A DNA stretch of 64,000 nt from positions 3,351,821-3,415,820 of the forward strand of contig NC_022997.1 of assembly GCF_000503895.1 (NCBI RefSeq), in the 5' to 3' direction. Of this stretch, positions 53,875 to 64,000 are shown in pieces; position 1 is the first letter of the stretch; each line of letters starts with the position of its first letter. The position numbers and the translations under genes are program-made. Under the pieces are notes generated by a model. The model did not search any database, was not told the DNA's origin, and saw nothing but the letters and a program-made list of their open reading frames with translations. Source of the stretch: Hyphomicrobium nitrativorans NL23 (GTDB lineage Bacteria > Pseudomonadota > Alphaproteobacteria > Rhizobiales > Hyphomicrobiaceae).

Positions 53875-55161
53875 CTAAAATCCTTCCCTGAGCCAAGACC
53901 CCACGCGCTTGAGATAGCTCTCCGATTGGGGATCGCGGCCCTGGTAAATCCACCGGCCCGTGCGCGCTTGCGTCTCCGCAAGCAGCAGGCCGACAACGGT
54001 CGAAAACGCAGAACTCGACACTGCAGGCGGCAATCCGGACACCACCTGCGGACGGGCAACGCGAACGGGTCTCCCCAGTTCCGCCGCCGCAAAATCAGCG
54101 AGCCCTGTCATCTCGCTCGTGCCCCCGGTGAGCACAAGTGCGCGGCCCGCCAGGGCCGAAAGCTCGCAGGCCTCAAGCCGCTCACGAATGTGATCCACGA
54201 TGGCCTTCACGCGCGGACGGATCACATCGACAAGCTCGGCTCGCGTCCTCTGATGCATCACGGCGTCTTCCTCTCCGGCGGCCGGATACGAGAAGACGTC
54301 GCGCTCATCGGAGGGCGCGCCGATCACTGTGCCATAAAGCGCTTTGATTCGCTCGGCCTCGGCAAGGGGTGTATGCAACGAGCGGGCGATATCGAACGTG
54401 ATCTGGGCGCCGCCAAGGGGGGCAGCCCCCGCATGCACGAAGCGATCCTCGGCGAACATGGCGAAACTCGTGGCGCCGGCGCCGATATCGATGGCCGTGA
54501 CCCCGAGGCGCCGCTCGTCCTCGCTGGTGACGGCGAGCGCGCTGGCGTAGGGCGCCGCGACGAGGCTTGCCACCTCCAGATAGCAGCGCCCGACCACCAT
54601 CAGAAGATTGCGGAGCGGCGCTTCGTCGGCCGTCACGGCGTGGAGATCGATCGCAATCTCGCGCGCTGCGAGGCCGCGGGGGTCGCGCGCACCGGGAACG
54701 CCGTCGATGCGCAGCGCCACCTCGTTCATGTCGACGAGAGACCTGCCGCCCTGCTCGGCAAACGTGCGGCCAGCATCGAGCATACGGCCGAGATCCGCCT
54801 CACGCACGACACCGCCTGCGATTTCGGCTCGGGCCGCGAAATTGTGCGACTTCAACCGCCCACACGACACGGCAAGGTGCACCTCGGTGAGTTCTACACC
54901 CGCCATGCGCTCGGCCTGCGCGACGGCAGCACGGACGGCCTGCTCGGCCCGGTCGAGATCGATGACGACGCCGCCCTTGATGCCTTCGGCGCGCTGATGG
55001 CCGACACCGAGGATGCGCATGCGCGGAGACGCGGGCGCACCACCGCTCTCGCTCGCGTCCGCAACGGATGCAATCAGGCAGGCCACCTTGCTGGTGCCGA
55101 TGTCGAGCACGCCCTTGACGCTCTTCGGCGTTCCGCTGCCCCATCTGCGTTCGCGGCTCAT
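53875..55161 (-). CDS. ftsA: cell division protein FtsA
   Basis: 428 aa. Actin-like ATPase that tethers FtsZ to the membrane. Phosphate-binding GVLDIGTSKVACLI, VTAIDIGAGATSFAMF, VLTGGTSEMTGLADFA and the amphipathic membrane-targeting C-terminus (LKRVGSWLREGF) are present. It begins 14 nt after ftsQ. Confidence 0.96.
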   Translation of the reverse strand: MSRERRWGSGTPKSVKGVLDIGTSKVACLIASVADASESGGAPASPRMRILGVGHQRAEGIKGGVVIDLDRAEQAVRAAVAQAERMAGVELTEVHLAVSCGRLKSHNFAARAEIAGGVVREADLGRMLDAGRTFAEQGGRSLVDMNEVALRIDGVPGARDPRGLAAREIAIDLHAVTADEAPLRNLLMVVGRCYLEVASLVAAPYASALAVTSEDERRLGVTAIDIGAGATSFAMFAEDRFVHAGAAPLGGAQITFDIARSLHTPLAEAERIKALYGTVIGAPSDERDVFSYPAAGEEDAVMHQRTRAELVDVIRPRVKAIVDHIRERLEACELSALAGRALVLTGGTSEMTGLADFAAAELGRPVRVARPQVVSGLPPAVSSSAFSTVVGLLLAETQARTGRWIYQGRDPQSESYLKRVGSWLREGF

Positions 55162-55175
55162 TTCATTCCTCCGCC

Positions 55176-56063
55176 TCAGGAGCCGGCGCCGGGCGCCGCG
55201 CCGGGCCCGTTTGCGCCGCCGTTTTCTTCATGACGAACCGCGACGCGTCCCGGTCCGCGGAAATCGAGCGAATTGCCGCCCGCATTGACGAGCGCGAGAA
55301 GCTCGGAATCGCGCGACAGCATTTCGAGCACGCCCACCTCGTTATCGGCGGGCAGAACCAAGGTCGATCCGTTCGCGAGGCGAAGCGTCCAGCGGCGTTC
55401 GGACACGCGCTCGGCTTCGGCGAGGCGGCTCGCGATCGCAGGATAGCGAGAGACGGTCTCCATGAGGCTGGCTGCTTCGCTGGCCGCGCCTTCGCCCGCA
55501 AAGCGCGGCAGGTCGGGCAGCGCTTCGCCGCTCACGGCGGCAAGCACACGGCCGGTCTTGTCGATGAGATAGCGGCGGTCGGCGCGCGACCACAACGCGT
55601 ACGGCGTGCGCTCTGTGACGCGCACTTCTAGGCGACCGGGATAGACGCGGCTCAATTCGGCGGTGTCGATCCAGGGAAGGCGCTCGATGCGTGCCTTGAC
55701 GGCCGCGCTGTCGAGGGCTGCAAAGGTGCGCACGTTGCCGAGATCCATCGCATCGAAGATCTCGCCGTCGAAGCTCATGCGATGGCCTTCGAGCACGACC
55801 TGGTCGATGCCGAAGCCGGCGAAACGTGCGAGGCGCTCAAGCTCCGGCGTGCCGGAGAGGCGGGCCGCTTCTTCCATCGCGCCGATCCCGAGGCCGGCGA
55901 CGAGCGCGATGGCGAGAATGCGCGCACGGCGCGAGAGCAGCGGGGAGAATGCGCGAGGCTCGGCTGACGAGCCAAGGGGGAGAACAAGGTTAGAAGCGGG
56001 CGTTTCGTGGAGCGGATCATGCTCCTCGATGCGTCGTGTCCGGCTCTGCCTTATCTCGAACAA
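55176..56063 (-). CDS. ftsQ: cell division protein FtsQ
   Basis: 295 aa. Bitopic division protein. A cytoplasmic tail of about 48 residues precedes the membrane helix (ILAIALVAGLGIGAM); the POTRA domain begins at QVVLEGHRM and continues through RIERLPWIDTAELSRVYPGRLEVRVTE-type sequence, and the beta domain holds YLIDKTGRVLA. The only usable start seen is TTG 56063, which overlaps the ddl end by 13 nt, so the exact start is uncertain. Confidence 0.92.
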   Translation of the reverse strand: MFEIRQSRTRRIEEHDPLHETPASNLVLPLGSSAEPRAFSPLLSRRARILAIALVAGLGIGAMEEAARLSGTPELERLARFAGFGIDQVVLEGHRMSFDGEIFDAMDLGNVRTFAALDSAAVKARIERLPWIDTAELSRVYPGRLEVRVTERTPYALWSRADRRYLIDKTGRVLAAVSGEALPDLPRFAGEGAASEAASLMETVSRYPAIASRLAEAERVSERRWTLRLANGSTLVLPADNEVGVLEMLSRDSELLALVNAGGNSLDFRGPGRVAVRHEENGGANGPGAAPGAGS

Positions 56064-57007
56064 CTCGCGTCCTCAACGATCCATCGTACAAGCTCGCCGA
56101 ACGACCAGCCTGCGTACGCCGCAAGCTCGGGCACAAGCGAGGTTCCGGTCATGCCCGGCTGCGTATTGACTTCGAGGCAAACCAGTTCGCCGGTGCCACC
56201 CGGTGTGTCATCGAAACGGAAGTCCGCACGCGACACTCCCCGGCAGCCAAGCGAAGCGTGGGCTGCAACCGTGTATTTCCGGATCAACTGGTAAACATCC
56301 GGTAAAAGTTGCGCAGGCAGCTCGTGATGAGAGCCGCCAGGAGCGTATTTTGCCTCGAAATCGTAGTAGGGGAGATCGGCACGCGGGACGATCTCAATCA
56401 CGCCGGTCACAAAATCGCCGATGACGGCGCACGTCAGCTCGCGCCCCGCGATGTAGCGCTCCACCATCACGATCTCGTCCGGCGCACCGCCCGCCAGGAT
56501 GGCTTCCGGCGGACGGGCGGTTCCCGGCGGCACGATGACGACGCCGACGCTCGAACCTTCCGTCGGCGGCTTCACCACGTAGGGCGGCGGGAAAACGTGC
56601 GCCGCTGCCGCGTCTCGGCGCGGCACGAGCTTCGCGTTCGCCACCGGCACGCCCGCCGCGCGCATCACCGTCTTCGCCTGCTCCTTATGCATGGCGAGCG
56701 CCGAGGACAGAACGCCCGAGTGCGTATAGGGAAGGCCGAGCGTTTCGAGGATGCCCTGGATGCATCCGTCCTCGCCGAAGCGGCCGTGCAGCGCGTTGAA
56801 GCAGACATCGGGGCGGAGTTCCTGCAGCCGGCTTGCGATGTCGCGGTCCACGTCGATCCGCATCACGCGATAGCCCTCGCCTTCGAGCGCGTCGGCCACG
56901 GCCTTGCCGGAATTCAGGCTGACTTCGCGCTCGGCGGATAGTCCACCCATCAGCACGGCGACATGCGAAACCGTGCGCGGCGGGGCAATCCCCAGCTTAT
57001 CCGTCAT
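56051..57007 (-). CDS. ddl: D-alanine--D-alanine ligase
   Basis: 318 aa, ATP-grasp enzyme. Motifs: [46 protein letters not shown] and the metal-site ending [22 protein letters not shown]. Its ATG overlaps the murB stop by 4 nt. Confidence 0.96.
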   Translation of the reverse strand: MTDKLGIAPPRTVSHVAVLMGGLSAEREVSLNSGKAVADALEGEGYRVMRIDVDRDIASRLQELRPDVCFNALHGRFGEDGCIQGILETLGLPYTHSGVLSSALAMHKEQAKTVMRAAGVPVANAKLVPRRDAAAAHVFPPPYVVKPPTEGSSVGVVIVPPGTARPPEAILAGGAPDEIVMVERYIAGRELTCAVIGDFVTGVIEIVPRADLPYYDFEAKYAPGGSHHELPAQLLPDVYQLIRKYTVAAHASLGCRGVSRADFRFDDTPGGTGELVCLEVNTQPGMTGTSLVPELAAYAGWSFGELVRWIVEDASCSR

Positions 57008-57969
57008 GACACAACCGTCTCGGCCAAGGCTTCACCGACGGGGCGGCCTTCGAGCGGCTGCCCCAGGCGAATGATTTCCCATTCGAGCGTCACGCCGGAC
57101 GTTGCCTTGACGCGCGCACGCACCGTCTCGCCCAGGCGCTCGATGTCTTCGCCCGTGGCGCCCTGGTCGTTGATGAGAAAGTTGCAGTGCTTTTCCGACA
57201 CCGACGCGCCGCCGACGCGAAGGCCACGACAGCCCGCGGCGTCGACGAGCTTCCAAGCGCTGTGGCCGGGCGGGTTCTTGAAGGTGGAGCCGCCGGTGCG
57301 CTCCTTGATGGGTTGGTTCTGCTCGCGGTACTCGGCCACCTCGTCCATGGCGGCCAGGATGTCGGCCGGATCGCCCAGCGTGCCCTGGTAGAGCGCTTCG
57401 GTGAAGATCCAATCCGCAGGCACGCTCGAATGGCGATAGGTGAAGCCCATGTCGTCGCGCGAGAGGACGTGGATGTTGCCTTCCGGATCGACAGCGCGGG
57501 CTTCGATGAGCACGTCCTTCGTTTCGCTCCCGTGCGCACCCGCATTCATACGCAGTGCGCCACCGATGGAGCCCGGGATGCCGCGATAGAACGCAAGGCC
57601 GGCGATACCCGCCTCTGCCGCTGCGCGCGCGACCTTCACATCCGGAACCACAGTGCCGACGCGGATGCGATGCCCGGCTTCCGCTGTTATGCCGGCGAAC
57701 CCGCGTCCGAGCCGGATAACGACGCCGGGGACGCCGCCGTCGCGCACGAGAAGGTTCGAGCCGAGGCCGATGACGAATGTCGGCAGGTCCTTGGGCTTGC
57801 GCTTGAGAAAGTAGGCGAGGTCGGCTTCGTCGGCCGGGAAGTAGAGCACTTGCGCCGGTCCACCGGCGCGGAACCAGGTGATGTCGGCCATCGGCGCATT
57901 GGCGGCAAGGCGACCGCGCAGGTCTGGCATCGCCGCCTTTAGATCTTGCGTGATGTCTGGGTACGTCAC
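57004..57969 (-). CDS. murB: UDP-N-acetylenolpyruvoylglucosamine reductase
   Basis: 321 aa, FAD enzyme completing UDP-MurNAc. Motifs: [58 protein letters not shown] and a C-terminal Glu region. The start is GTG 57969 with GGGAGAG upstream. It is coupled to ddl and lies 28 nt after murC. Confidence 0.96.
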   Translation of the reverse strand: MTYPDITQDLKAAMPDLRGRLAANAPMADITWFRAGGPAQVLYFPADEADLAYFLKRKPKDLPTFVIGLGSNLLVRDGGVPGVVIRLGRGFAGITAEAGHRIRVGTVVPDVKVARAAAEAGIAGLAFYRGIPGSIGGALRMNAGAHGSETKDVLIEARAVDPEGNIHVLSRDDMGFTYRHSSVPADWIFTEALYQGTLGDPADILAAMDEVAEYREQNQPIKERTGGSTFKNPPGHSAWKLVDAAGCRGLRVGGASVSEKHCNFLINDQGATGEDIERLGETVRARVKATSGVTLEWEIIRLGQPLEGRPVGEALAETVVS

Positions 57970-57997
57970 GGGCTCTCCCGCTCAGGTTTAGAAATGA

Positions 57998-59437
57998 TCA
58001 CAGCGCTTGGCCCGCGCGGCGCGGCTCGCTCGCAAGCAGCCATTCCGGCAGCGCGTGCGCCCATTCGGTCGAGTTGCCGGCGCCGAGCATGATCACCATG
58101 TCGCCCGCGCGGCCGTGGCGGCGCACGAGGCCCACCAGTTCGCGCGGATCGGCGACAACGGCAACGGCCCCGTGGCCCATGTTGCGGATGCCCTCAGCGA
58201 GCGTCTGCGGGTCTATGCCGTCGATGGGCTGTTCGCCGGCGCTATAGAGGGGCGCCACGATCACGCTGTCTGCGGCGCGGAAACACGATGAGAACTCGCG
58301 GAAGAGATCGCGGACGCGCGTGTAGCGATGCGGCTCGACAACGGCGATCACACGGCCGCGGGCGCTCGTGCGCGCTGCTTCGAGCACGGCCGATATTTCC
58401 GCCGGATGATGCGCGTAATCGTCGTAGATCTGGATGCCGTTCCATGTTCCGGTGAGCTGGAAGCGGCGCTTGACGCCGGAGAAGGCCGCAAGGCCTGCGC
58501 GAATCACATCGTCGGGAATGCCCGCCTCCGTCGCGACGGCGATTGCCGCGAGCGCATTCATGGCGTTGTGCTGCCCCGGCATCGGCAGAGCCCAGCCGCG
58601 CAACGCGCGCGCGCCGCCCTTCACGTGTCCGCTCAAGTCGGCGTCGATCACGGTTGTGCCGCCCTCGACGCGAAGCGCGCGCAGCACGAGATCGGAATCG
58701 TGGCGGGTGCCGTAGGTGAGCAGGCGGCGGCCGTCGCGGACCAGGTTCAGCCGCTCGATCATCTCGCGCACGACGGGATGATCCATGCAGGCGACCGCAA
58801 GCCCATAGAAGGGAATGTTGCGGAGGAACCGCTCATAGGCGGCATGCATGTTCTCGACGGAGCCGAAGTAATCGAGGTGCTCGGGATCGATGTTGGTGAC
58901 GACGCCGATCTCTGTCGGCAGGCGCGTGAACGTGCCGTCGCTCTCGTCGGCCTCGACGATCATCCAGCGGCCCTGGCCGAGACGGGCGTTCGATCCCCAG
59001 GCGTTGATGATGCCGCCCGTGATCACCGTCGGGTCGAGACGCGCGCTCTCGAACAGCATGCTGATCATGGAGGTGGTGGTCGTCTTGCCGTGCGTGCCGG
59101 TGACGGAAACCGTCGCATAGAGGCGCATCAGCTCAGCCAGCATCTCGGCGCGGCGCACGATGGTGAGGCCCTTGGCGCGGGCGGCTTCGAGTTCCGGATT
59201 GCCGGGTTTCACCGCCGTCGAAATCACGACGACGCGGGCGCCGATCAGGTTCACGGCGTCATGGCCGACGAAGACGCGCACACCCTTTGTGCGCAAGCGC
59301 CGAACGTTGGCGGATTCCTTTTGGTCGCTGCCCTGGACCTGATAGCCTTTGGCGAGAAGGATCTCGGCGATGGCACTCATGCCAATGCCGCCGATGCCGA
59401 TGATATGGAAAGGCCCGATGTCGCGGGGCATCTGCAT
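57998..59437 (-). CDS. murC: UDP-N-acetylmuramate--L-alanine ligase
   Basis: 479 aa. Adds L-Ala to UDP-MurNAc. N-terminal HIIGIGGIGMSAIAEILL, P-loop VTGTHGKTTTTSM and YDDYAHHPAEISAVLEA are diagnostic. ATG 59437 is favoured by AGGAA upstream and homologue length; the frame extends to 59491. Confidence 0.95.
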   Translation of the reverse strand: MQMPRDIGPFHIIGIGGIGMSAIAEILLAKGYQVQGSDQKESANVRRLRTKGVRVFVGHDAVNLIGARVVVISTAVKPGNPELEAARAKGLTIVRRAEMLAELMRLYATVSVTGTHGKTTTTSMISMLFESARLDPTVITGGIINAWGSNARLGQGRWMIVEADESDGTFTRLPTEIGVVTNIDPEHLDYFGSVENMHAAYERFLRNIPFYGLAVACMDHPVVREMIERLNLVRDGRRLLTYGTRHDSDLVLRALRVEGGTTVIDADLSGHVKGGARALRGWALPMPGQHNAMNALAAIAVATEAGIPDDVIRAGLAAFSGVKRRFQLTGTWNGIQIYDDYAHHPAEISAVLEAARTSARGRVIAVVEPHRYTRVRDLFREFSSCFRAADSVIVAPLYSAGEQPIDGIDPQTLAEGIRNMGHGAVAVVADPRELVGLVRRHGRAGDMVIMLGAGNSTEWAHALPEWLLASEPRRAGQAL

Positions 59438-59542
59438 GGAAGGCGTTCCTATTTCAACGCCGGGGAAGCGCGCTCGAAACGAGGGCCTCACCTGAGCGAT
59501 CCTTGAAGCGATCTATCGTCGTCGTCGTGGCTTGCCCGGCCA

Positions 59543-60658
59543 TTACGCAAGGCGAGCGGCCGCGACCTCCTCGACGAGATCCGCCAACAACCGAACGGCA
59601 TCCGCCCGCCCCTCGGCCTTCGCCTTGGCCGCAGCGGCGCCAAGCATTCCGGGTTCGGCGAACAGCCTGCCGAGCTCCGTCGCGAGCCGAAGCGGCGTCA
59701 AATCCTTCTGCTCGATACACCAACTGCCCCCCGATTCGGCAAGATTTGCCGCGTTCTCCAACTGATCACTGTCGAGAGAATGCGGCAAAGGTACGAGAAT
59801 AGACGGGCGGCCGATGACGGCAAGCTCCGCAACGGAGGAGGCCCCGGCGCGGGCGATGACGAGATGGCTCGATGCCATAATTTCGGGCAAGCTCTTGAAA
59901 AACGGCGCAATCTCGGCCCGGATTTCGGCGGCTGCGGTCGCGGCTTCAACGGCTGCGACGTCCTCCGGCCGCGCCTGCTGCACCACGCGCAAACGATGTC
60001 GCAGGTCGGGGGCGAGGTTCGCGAGCGCCTGGGGGACGGCTTCCGAGAAGAAGCGCGCGCCCTGGCTACCGCCAAAGACCAGGAGATGGATCGGCCCGTC
60101 TGCGGTGAGCGTCGGGTAAGGCGTCTTCGCCGCGTCGATGACCACATCGCGCACGGGGTTTCCGGTGAAGCGGGCTTTGTCGGCCAGGGCCCCGTCCAGA
60201 TAGCGCGTGGCGCGGAACGAGGTGGCGACGGCGACGGCCGGGCGTGCCAGCAGCCGGTTGGCGCGGCCGAGCACTGCGTTCTGCTCGTGGAGAATGGCCG
60301 GGACGCCGAGCAACCGCGCCGCGATCAACGGCGGGACGGTCGGATAGCCGCCGAAGCCGACGACGGCAGCGGGCTTCAGCGTGCGGATAAGATTGCGGGC
60401 CTGATGGACGCCGCGGGCAAGCGTGACGGCCACGCGCGCAAGGGCGAGCGGGTTCTTCTTGCTGCCGGGCGTGGCGGAGGGAATTCGATACACCGTGCGC
60501 GCGGGAAAGCCGGTGCCGTATCGGTCGCCGCGCATGTCGGTGACGAGGTCCACGGCGCGGCCACGGCGCGCCAGTTCCTCGGCCAATGCGTAGGCGGGAA
60601 ACAGATGGCCGCCCGTGCCTCCGGCGGCGAGCAGGATGGGGGCTCGGTCGGCGGGCAT
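59543..60658 (-). CDS. murG: lipid II synthase MurG
   Basis: 371 aa. Glycosyltransferase that adds GlcNAc to lipid I. Motifs: LLAAGGTGGHLFPA, VGFGGYPTVPPL, HEQNAVLGRANR, LLVFGGSQGARF and ARAGASSVAELAVIGRPSILVPLP. The ATG overlaps the ftsW stop by 1 nt (TGATG); the longer open frame upstream is a shadow of ftsW. Confidence 0.95.
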   Translation of the reverse strand: MPADRAPILLAAGGTGGHLFPAYALAEELARRGRAVDLVTDMRGDRYGTGFPARTVYRIPSATPGSKKNPLALARVAVTLARGVHQARNLIRTLKPAAVVGFGGYPTVPPLIAARLLGVPAILHEQNAVLGRANRLLARPAVAVATSFRATRYLDGALADKARFTGNPVRDVVIDAAKTPYPTLTADGPIHLLVFGGSQGARFFSEAVPQALANLAPDLRHRLRVVQQARPEDVAAVEAATAAAEIRAEIAPFFKSLPEIMASSHLVIARAGASSVAELAVIGRPSILVPLPHSLDSDQLENAANLAESGGSWCIEQKDLTPLRLATELGRLFAEPGMLGAAAAKAKAEGRADAVRLLADLVEEVAAARLA

Positions 60659-61836
60659 CACGATCTCGGCTCGCTCGTTGTGGCGAGGCTCGGCAGGTTC
60701 GGCATCAGGGGAGGTTTCCTCAAGCGGTCGGCATCGGGCCGGCGGCGGGTCAAGGCCAGCAACATACCGAGTGTGAGCGAGATCGCCAGGATGGACGAAC
60801 CACCGGCTGACAGAAACGGCAACGTCATGCCCTTGGCGGGCAAAAGGCCGACGTTCACGCCCATGTTGATCAGGGCCTGAAAGCCGAACATCAGCGCCAA
60901 GCCGACGATCCCAAGACGCGTTGCCGCTTCGGGCTCGGTCTCCGCGTGGCGAAGCGCGCGCACGACGATGAACGTAAAAAGCGCGAGCACCGCAAAGCAC
61001 GCGAGCGCGCCGTACTCCTCGGCCACGACGGCGAAGATGTAGTCGGTGTGGGCGTCGGGAAGGGCCGTCTTGATGGTGCCTTCCCCCGGTCCGCGTCCCA
61101 GGAACCCGCCCTCGACGAACGAGCGGATGGCGCGGTCGCCCTGGCTGAAGTCGCCGGTTTGCGGGCTGAAGAAGCGATCGATGCGGGACGCGACGTGCGG
61201 AAAATAGATGTACGCCGCGAACAGGCCGGCCCCGCCGATGGCGGCGAGGATCACCGCGCCCGTTGCCGCAAGACCCGACACGAACAACATGGCGATCCAC
61301 ACCAGCGTGATCAGAAACGTCTGGCCGATGTCGGGTTGCACGACAAGAAGGCCAACCATGGCCCCGAGCAGCGCGATCGCGATGGGCAGCGCGGGCATAT
61401 CGGGCCGGCGGCGGGCTTCGGCAAGCAGCCACGCTGAGACGACGACGAAGGCCGGCTTGGCAAACTCGGAGGGCTGGAGCGAATGGCCCTGGATGGAGAG
61501 CCAACGGCGCGCGCCGTTGATTTCGTCGCCCGCGAAGTACACCGCGACGAGACCTATGAGCGCGCCTGCAAGAACCACCAGGCTCAATCGGCGAATGCCC
61601 GACGGGCCGAACAGCGAGACGGCGAGCATGATCACGACGCCCGCTGCCGAGAACACCACGTGGCGCTCGACGAAGTGATAGGCGGCGAAGCCCTTCTTCA
61701 AGGCGACTGCGGGGCTTGCCGCAAGCGAAAGCACGACGCCTGCACCGGCAAGAAGCAGGATCGCGAAGATCAAAGCGTGGTCCACCGTGAACCACCATTC
61801 CGCGAGCCGGCTCCTGTCCGCGCGCGAAAATTTCAT
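60658..61836 (-). CDS. ftsW: peptidoglycan polymerase FtsW
   Basis: 392 aa, SEDS-family glycosyltransferase of the divisome with about ten membrane helices. Motifs: GARRWLSIQGHSLQPSEFAK, VVQPDIGQTFLI, HTDYIFAVVAEEYG and LPAKGMTLPFLSAGGSSI. Its ATG overlaps the murD stop by 4 nt. Confidence 0.96.
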   Translation of the reverse strand: MKFSRADRSRLAEWWFTVDHALIFAILLLAGAGVVLSLAASPAVALKKGFAAYHFVERHVVFSAAGVVIMLAVSLFGPSGIRRLSLVVLAGALIGLVAVYFAGDEINGARRWLSIQGHSLQPSEFAKPAFVVVSAWLLAEARRRPDMPALPIAIALLGAMVGLLVVQPDIGQTFLITLVWIAMLFVSGLAATGAVILAAIGGAGLFAAYIYFPHVASRIDRFFSPQTGDFSQGDRAIRSFVEGGFLGRGPGEGTIKTALPDAHTDYIFAVVAEEYGALACFAVLALFTFIVVRALRHAETEPEAATRLGIVGLALMFGFQALINMGVNVGLLPAKGMTLPFLSAGGSSILAISLTLGMLLALTRRRPDADRLRKPPLMPNLPSLATTSEPRS

Positions 61837-63242
61837 GACGCCGCGCCTTCCGACGCGAGTTCGGCGACGAGCGCCTTGAAGGCGTCTCCACGCACTTCGA
61901 AATTACGGAACTGGTCGAAGGAGGCACACGCAGGCGACAGCAGGACGACGCTGCCCTCGCGGCCCGCTGCCATCGCGTCGGCCGCGGCCCGGCGCACGGC
62001 AACGTCGAGCGTGCCGCAGCGCTCGAAGTCCACCTTGCCTATGAGCGTGTTTCCGAACTCGTGCATGGACTCGCCGATGAGATAGGCGCGGGTGACACGC
62101 GGGAAATAGTAGCCGAGCGATTTGATACCGCCAGACTTCGGCCGGCCGCCGGCGATCCAGTAGATGTCGCCCGTGAAGCTCGCGAGCGCCTTTTCGGTGC
62201 TGTCGGCGTTGGTCGCCTTGCTGTCGTTGATGAAGTCCACCACGCCGATGCGACGGACGACTTCCAGGCGATGGGCGAGCCCGGGAAACGTGCGAAGCGC
62301 GGCCGCGATGTTGCCTTTGCCGCGCACGGATTTCGGCAGCGCGCTTACGGCCGCGACGGCGGCGGCGGCGTTCTGCCAGTTGTGACGGCCGCGGAGCGTC
62401 GCGATGCCGTCGAGGTCAGCAACCGGCTTTTCCTTCTCGTCCGGCGCATTCTCGTAGAGCTTGCCGTCCGACGCCGAGATGCCGTCTCCGACACGCTCGC
62501 CAACCGAGATGCGCCGCACTCTTCCGCCGCGGGCTTCCAGCGTGCGGGCGATGTCTGCGGACCAGGGATCGTCGATGCCGATGACCGCGGTCGTCTCGGC
62601 TGCGTCAACGAGTCGGCGTTTGACGTCCGCGTAGTGCTCCACCGTGCCGTGGCGATCGATATGATCGGGCGAGACGTTGAGCAGGACGGCGACAGTGGGA
62701 CGGACGCTGGGTGCGAGATCGATCTGGAAGGACGACAGTTCGAGCACGTAGACGCGCTTGTCGGAAAACGGTTCGAGCGTCAGGAGCGCGCGGCCGATGT
62801 TTCCGCCAAGCTGGACGTCGGCGCCGAGTTCGCGCAGCACGTGCGCGATCAACGCCGATGTCGTCGATTTTCCGTTCGTGCCGGTGATGGCGATGACGGG
62901 TGCGGCCGGGCACACGGCGGCGCGCTCGCGGAAGAACAGCTCGACGTCGCCAATGACGTCAACGCCCGCAGCATTTGCGGCCTTGACCGTCCAATGCGGC
63001 TCGGGATGCGTGAGCGGCACGCCCGGCGCGAGCACGAGAGCTGCGAACTCCGACCAATCGGCGGTCGAGAGGTCGACCAGCGGCACGCCCGCCTGTGCTG
63101 CAGCCTCTCGGCCCTGCTCGCTATCGTCCCACGCCGCGACGCGCGCGCCGCCGTCCACGAGGGCGCGCACGGTCGCAAGGCCCGAAGCCCCGAGGCCGAA
63201 GACCGCAACGGTCCGATCGTTGAACGTCGAGACGCGAATCAT
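61833..63242 (-). CDS. murD: UDP-N-acetylmuramoylalanine--D-glutamate ligase
   Basis: 469 aa. Adds D-Glu to UDP-MurNAc-L-Ala. Motifs: VAVFGLGASGLATVRAL, P-loop ITGTNGKSTTSALI, LNVSPDHIDRH and FINDSKATNADSTEKAL. ATG 63242 matches homologues (MIRVSTF). The 125-nt gap to mraY upstream shows no gene. Confidence 0.96.
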   Translation of the reverse strand: MIRVSTFNDRTVAVFGLGASGLATVRALVDGGARVAAWDDSEQGREAAAQAGVPLVDLSTADWSEFAALVLAPGVPLTHPEPHWTVKAANAAGVDVIGDVELFFRERAAVCPAAPVIAITGTNGKSTTSALIAHVLRELGADVQLGGNIGRALLTLEPFSDKRVYVLELSSFQIDLAPSVRPTVAVLLNVSPDHIDRHGTVEHYADVKRRLVDAAETTAVIGIDDPWSADIARTLEARGGRVRRISVGERVGDGISASDGKLYENAPDEKEKPVADLDGIATLRGRHNWQNAAAAVAAVSALPKSVRGKGNIAAALRTFPGLAHRLEVVRRIGVVDFINDSKATNADSTEKALASFTGDIYWIAGGRPKSGGIKSLGYYFPRVTRAYLIGESMHEFGNTLIGKVDFERCGTLDVAVRRAAADAMAAGREGSVVLLSPACASFDQFRNFEVRGDAFKALVAELASEGAAS

Positions 63243-63367
63243 GGCACCCGAGGCTAAAGTTCTTCCCAAACAGATTGAAGCGCGAATGGTCTTTGGAGCG
63301 TCGCGCCGCACCGGAGCGACGTGTCGGCTTCACCGCGTTTGTCTTCGCGCGCTGCGCCGCGTGTTCT

Positions 63368-64000
63368 TTACCTGAGCTTCAGCGTGGCAAGCCCGATCAG
63401 CGCGAGGATGACCGAGATGATCCAGAAACGCACGACGACCGTGCTTTCGTGCCATCCCTTTTGCTCAAAGTGGTGATGGAGCGGCGCCATTCGGAATACG
63501 CGCCGTCCCGTCATTTTGAAGGACGCGACCTGGATGATCACCGACAGCGTTTCCAGCACGAACAGGCCACCGACGATGGCGAGCACGATCTCGTGCTTGG
63601 TTGCCACCGCGATTGCGCCGAGCGCGCCGCCAAGCGCGAGCGAGCCCGTATCGCCCATGAAGATCATGGCGGGCGGCGCGTTGAACCAGAGGAAGCCCAG
63701 GCCCGCGCCGATCAGCGCGCCGCAGATGACGGCGAGTTCGCCAGTTCCGGCGACGTGGTGAATCTGCAGGTAGCTCGCGAACCTTACGTTGCCGATCAGA
63801 TAGGCGATGAGGCCGAAGGTGGCCGCCGCGATCATGACCGGCACGATGGCGAGGCCGTCGAGGCCGTCCGTCAAGTTCACCGCATTGCCCGCACCGACAA
63901 TGATGAACATGCCAAACACGACGAAGAACAGGCCGAGATCGATCAGCACCGTCTTGAAGAACGGCAGCGCCAGCTTGCCCGCGAGATCGGGCGTCGAAAG
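63368..64000 (-). CDS. mraY: phospho-MurNAc-pentapeptide transferase MraY (5' part outside window)
   Basis: C-terminal 210 codons of MraY, which makes lipid I. The frame is open to the window edge. Visible motifs: [13 protein letters not shown], with catalytic aspartates, [15 protein letters not shown] and the [11 protein letters not shown] loop near the C-terminus. First gene of the visible part of the dcw block. Confidence 0.95.
   Translation of the reverse strand, partial: LSTPDLAGKLALPFFKTVLIDLGLFFVVFGMFIIVGAGNAVNLTDGLDGLAIVPVMIAAATFGLIAYLIGNVRFASYLQIHHVAGTGELAVICGALIGAGLGFLWFNAPPAMIFMGDTGSLALGGALGAIAVATKHEIVLAIVGGLFVLETLSVIIQVASFKMTGRRVFRMAPLHHHFEQKGWHESTVVVRFWIISVILALIGLATLKLR

Noticed and set aside
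60659-62002. Long N-terminal extension of murG
   Set aside because: It is a frame shadow of ftsW and the end of murD; MurG begins at the TGATG overlap.

Overview
The window is high-GC DNA (most lines I counted are near 65% GC) from an alphaproteobacterium, most likely a methylotrophic member of the Hyphomicrobiales (Hyphomicrobium-like). The reasons are a complete division and cell-wall (dcw) cluster that runs into lpxC, a long FtsZ with an extended tail, a proB-proA-nadD-rsfS-rlmH neighbourhood, and a XoxF-type PQQ alcohol dehydrogenase with its accessory genes. The species assignment is inference; no rRNA is present.

Layout. 1-10.9 kb is housekeeping: ubiA (cut by the left edge), rsmE, a glutathione S-transferase, ileS-lspA, a lipoprotein, a pair of M16 peptidases and pgi. 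10.9-21.2 kb is a quinoprotein island: a NarL-type regulator, a beta-propeller protein, a XoxJ-like binding protein fused to ankyrin repeats, a XoxF-like dehydrogenase, a second NarL-type regulator, a MoxY-like histidine kinase and a periplasmic SUMF1-fold protein, all on the minus strand, with a SoxYZ-like fused carrier divergent from them. 21.2-34.3 kb is an accessory stretch of secreted hydrolases, small repeat-rich secreted proteins, a PRC-barrel protein, a LuxR-type regulator, a MITE-like element, CtaG and CinA homologues, tRNA-Gly(CCC), the agmatine-to-putrescine pair aguA-aguB, an Ala/Glu-rich protein and several intergenic palindromic repeats.

34.3-47.4 kb holds proB-proA, an acetyltransferase, a single-domain response regulator, a GtrA-like membrane protein, nadD, rsfS, rlmH, a TMEM143-family protein, prmA, an aminopeptidase P, an unusual VOC-transmembrane-coiled-coil protein and a very basic secreted protein. 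47.4-64 kb is one minus-strand block transcribed as mraY (cut by the right edge)-murD-ftsW-murG-murC-murB-ddl-ftsQ-ftsA-ftsZ-lpxC-bamD-ligA, with several 1-13 nt overlaps that suggest translational coupling.

The best candidate for an under-described system is the quinoprotein island. XoxF would oxidise methanol or another alcohol in the periplasm using PQQ and a lanthanide. The binding-protein/ankyrin fusion, beta-propeller, SoxYZ-like carrier and SUMF1-fold protein would be periplasmic partners, and the MoxY-like kinase with one or both paralogous regulators would control expression. No cytochrome c (xoxG) is present here. The XoxF-like protein carries eight cysteines beyond the canonical four, and the SUMF1 protein lacks the cysteine expected of a formylglycine-generating enzyme.
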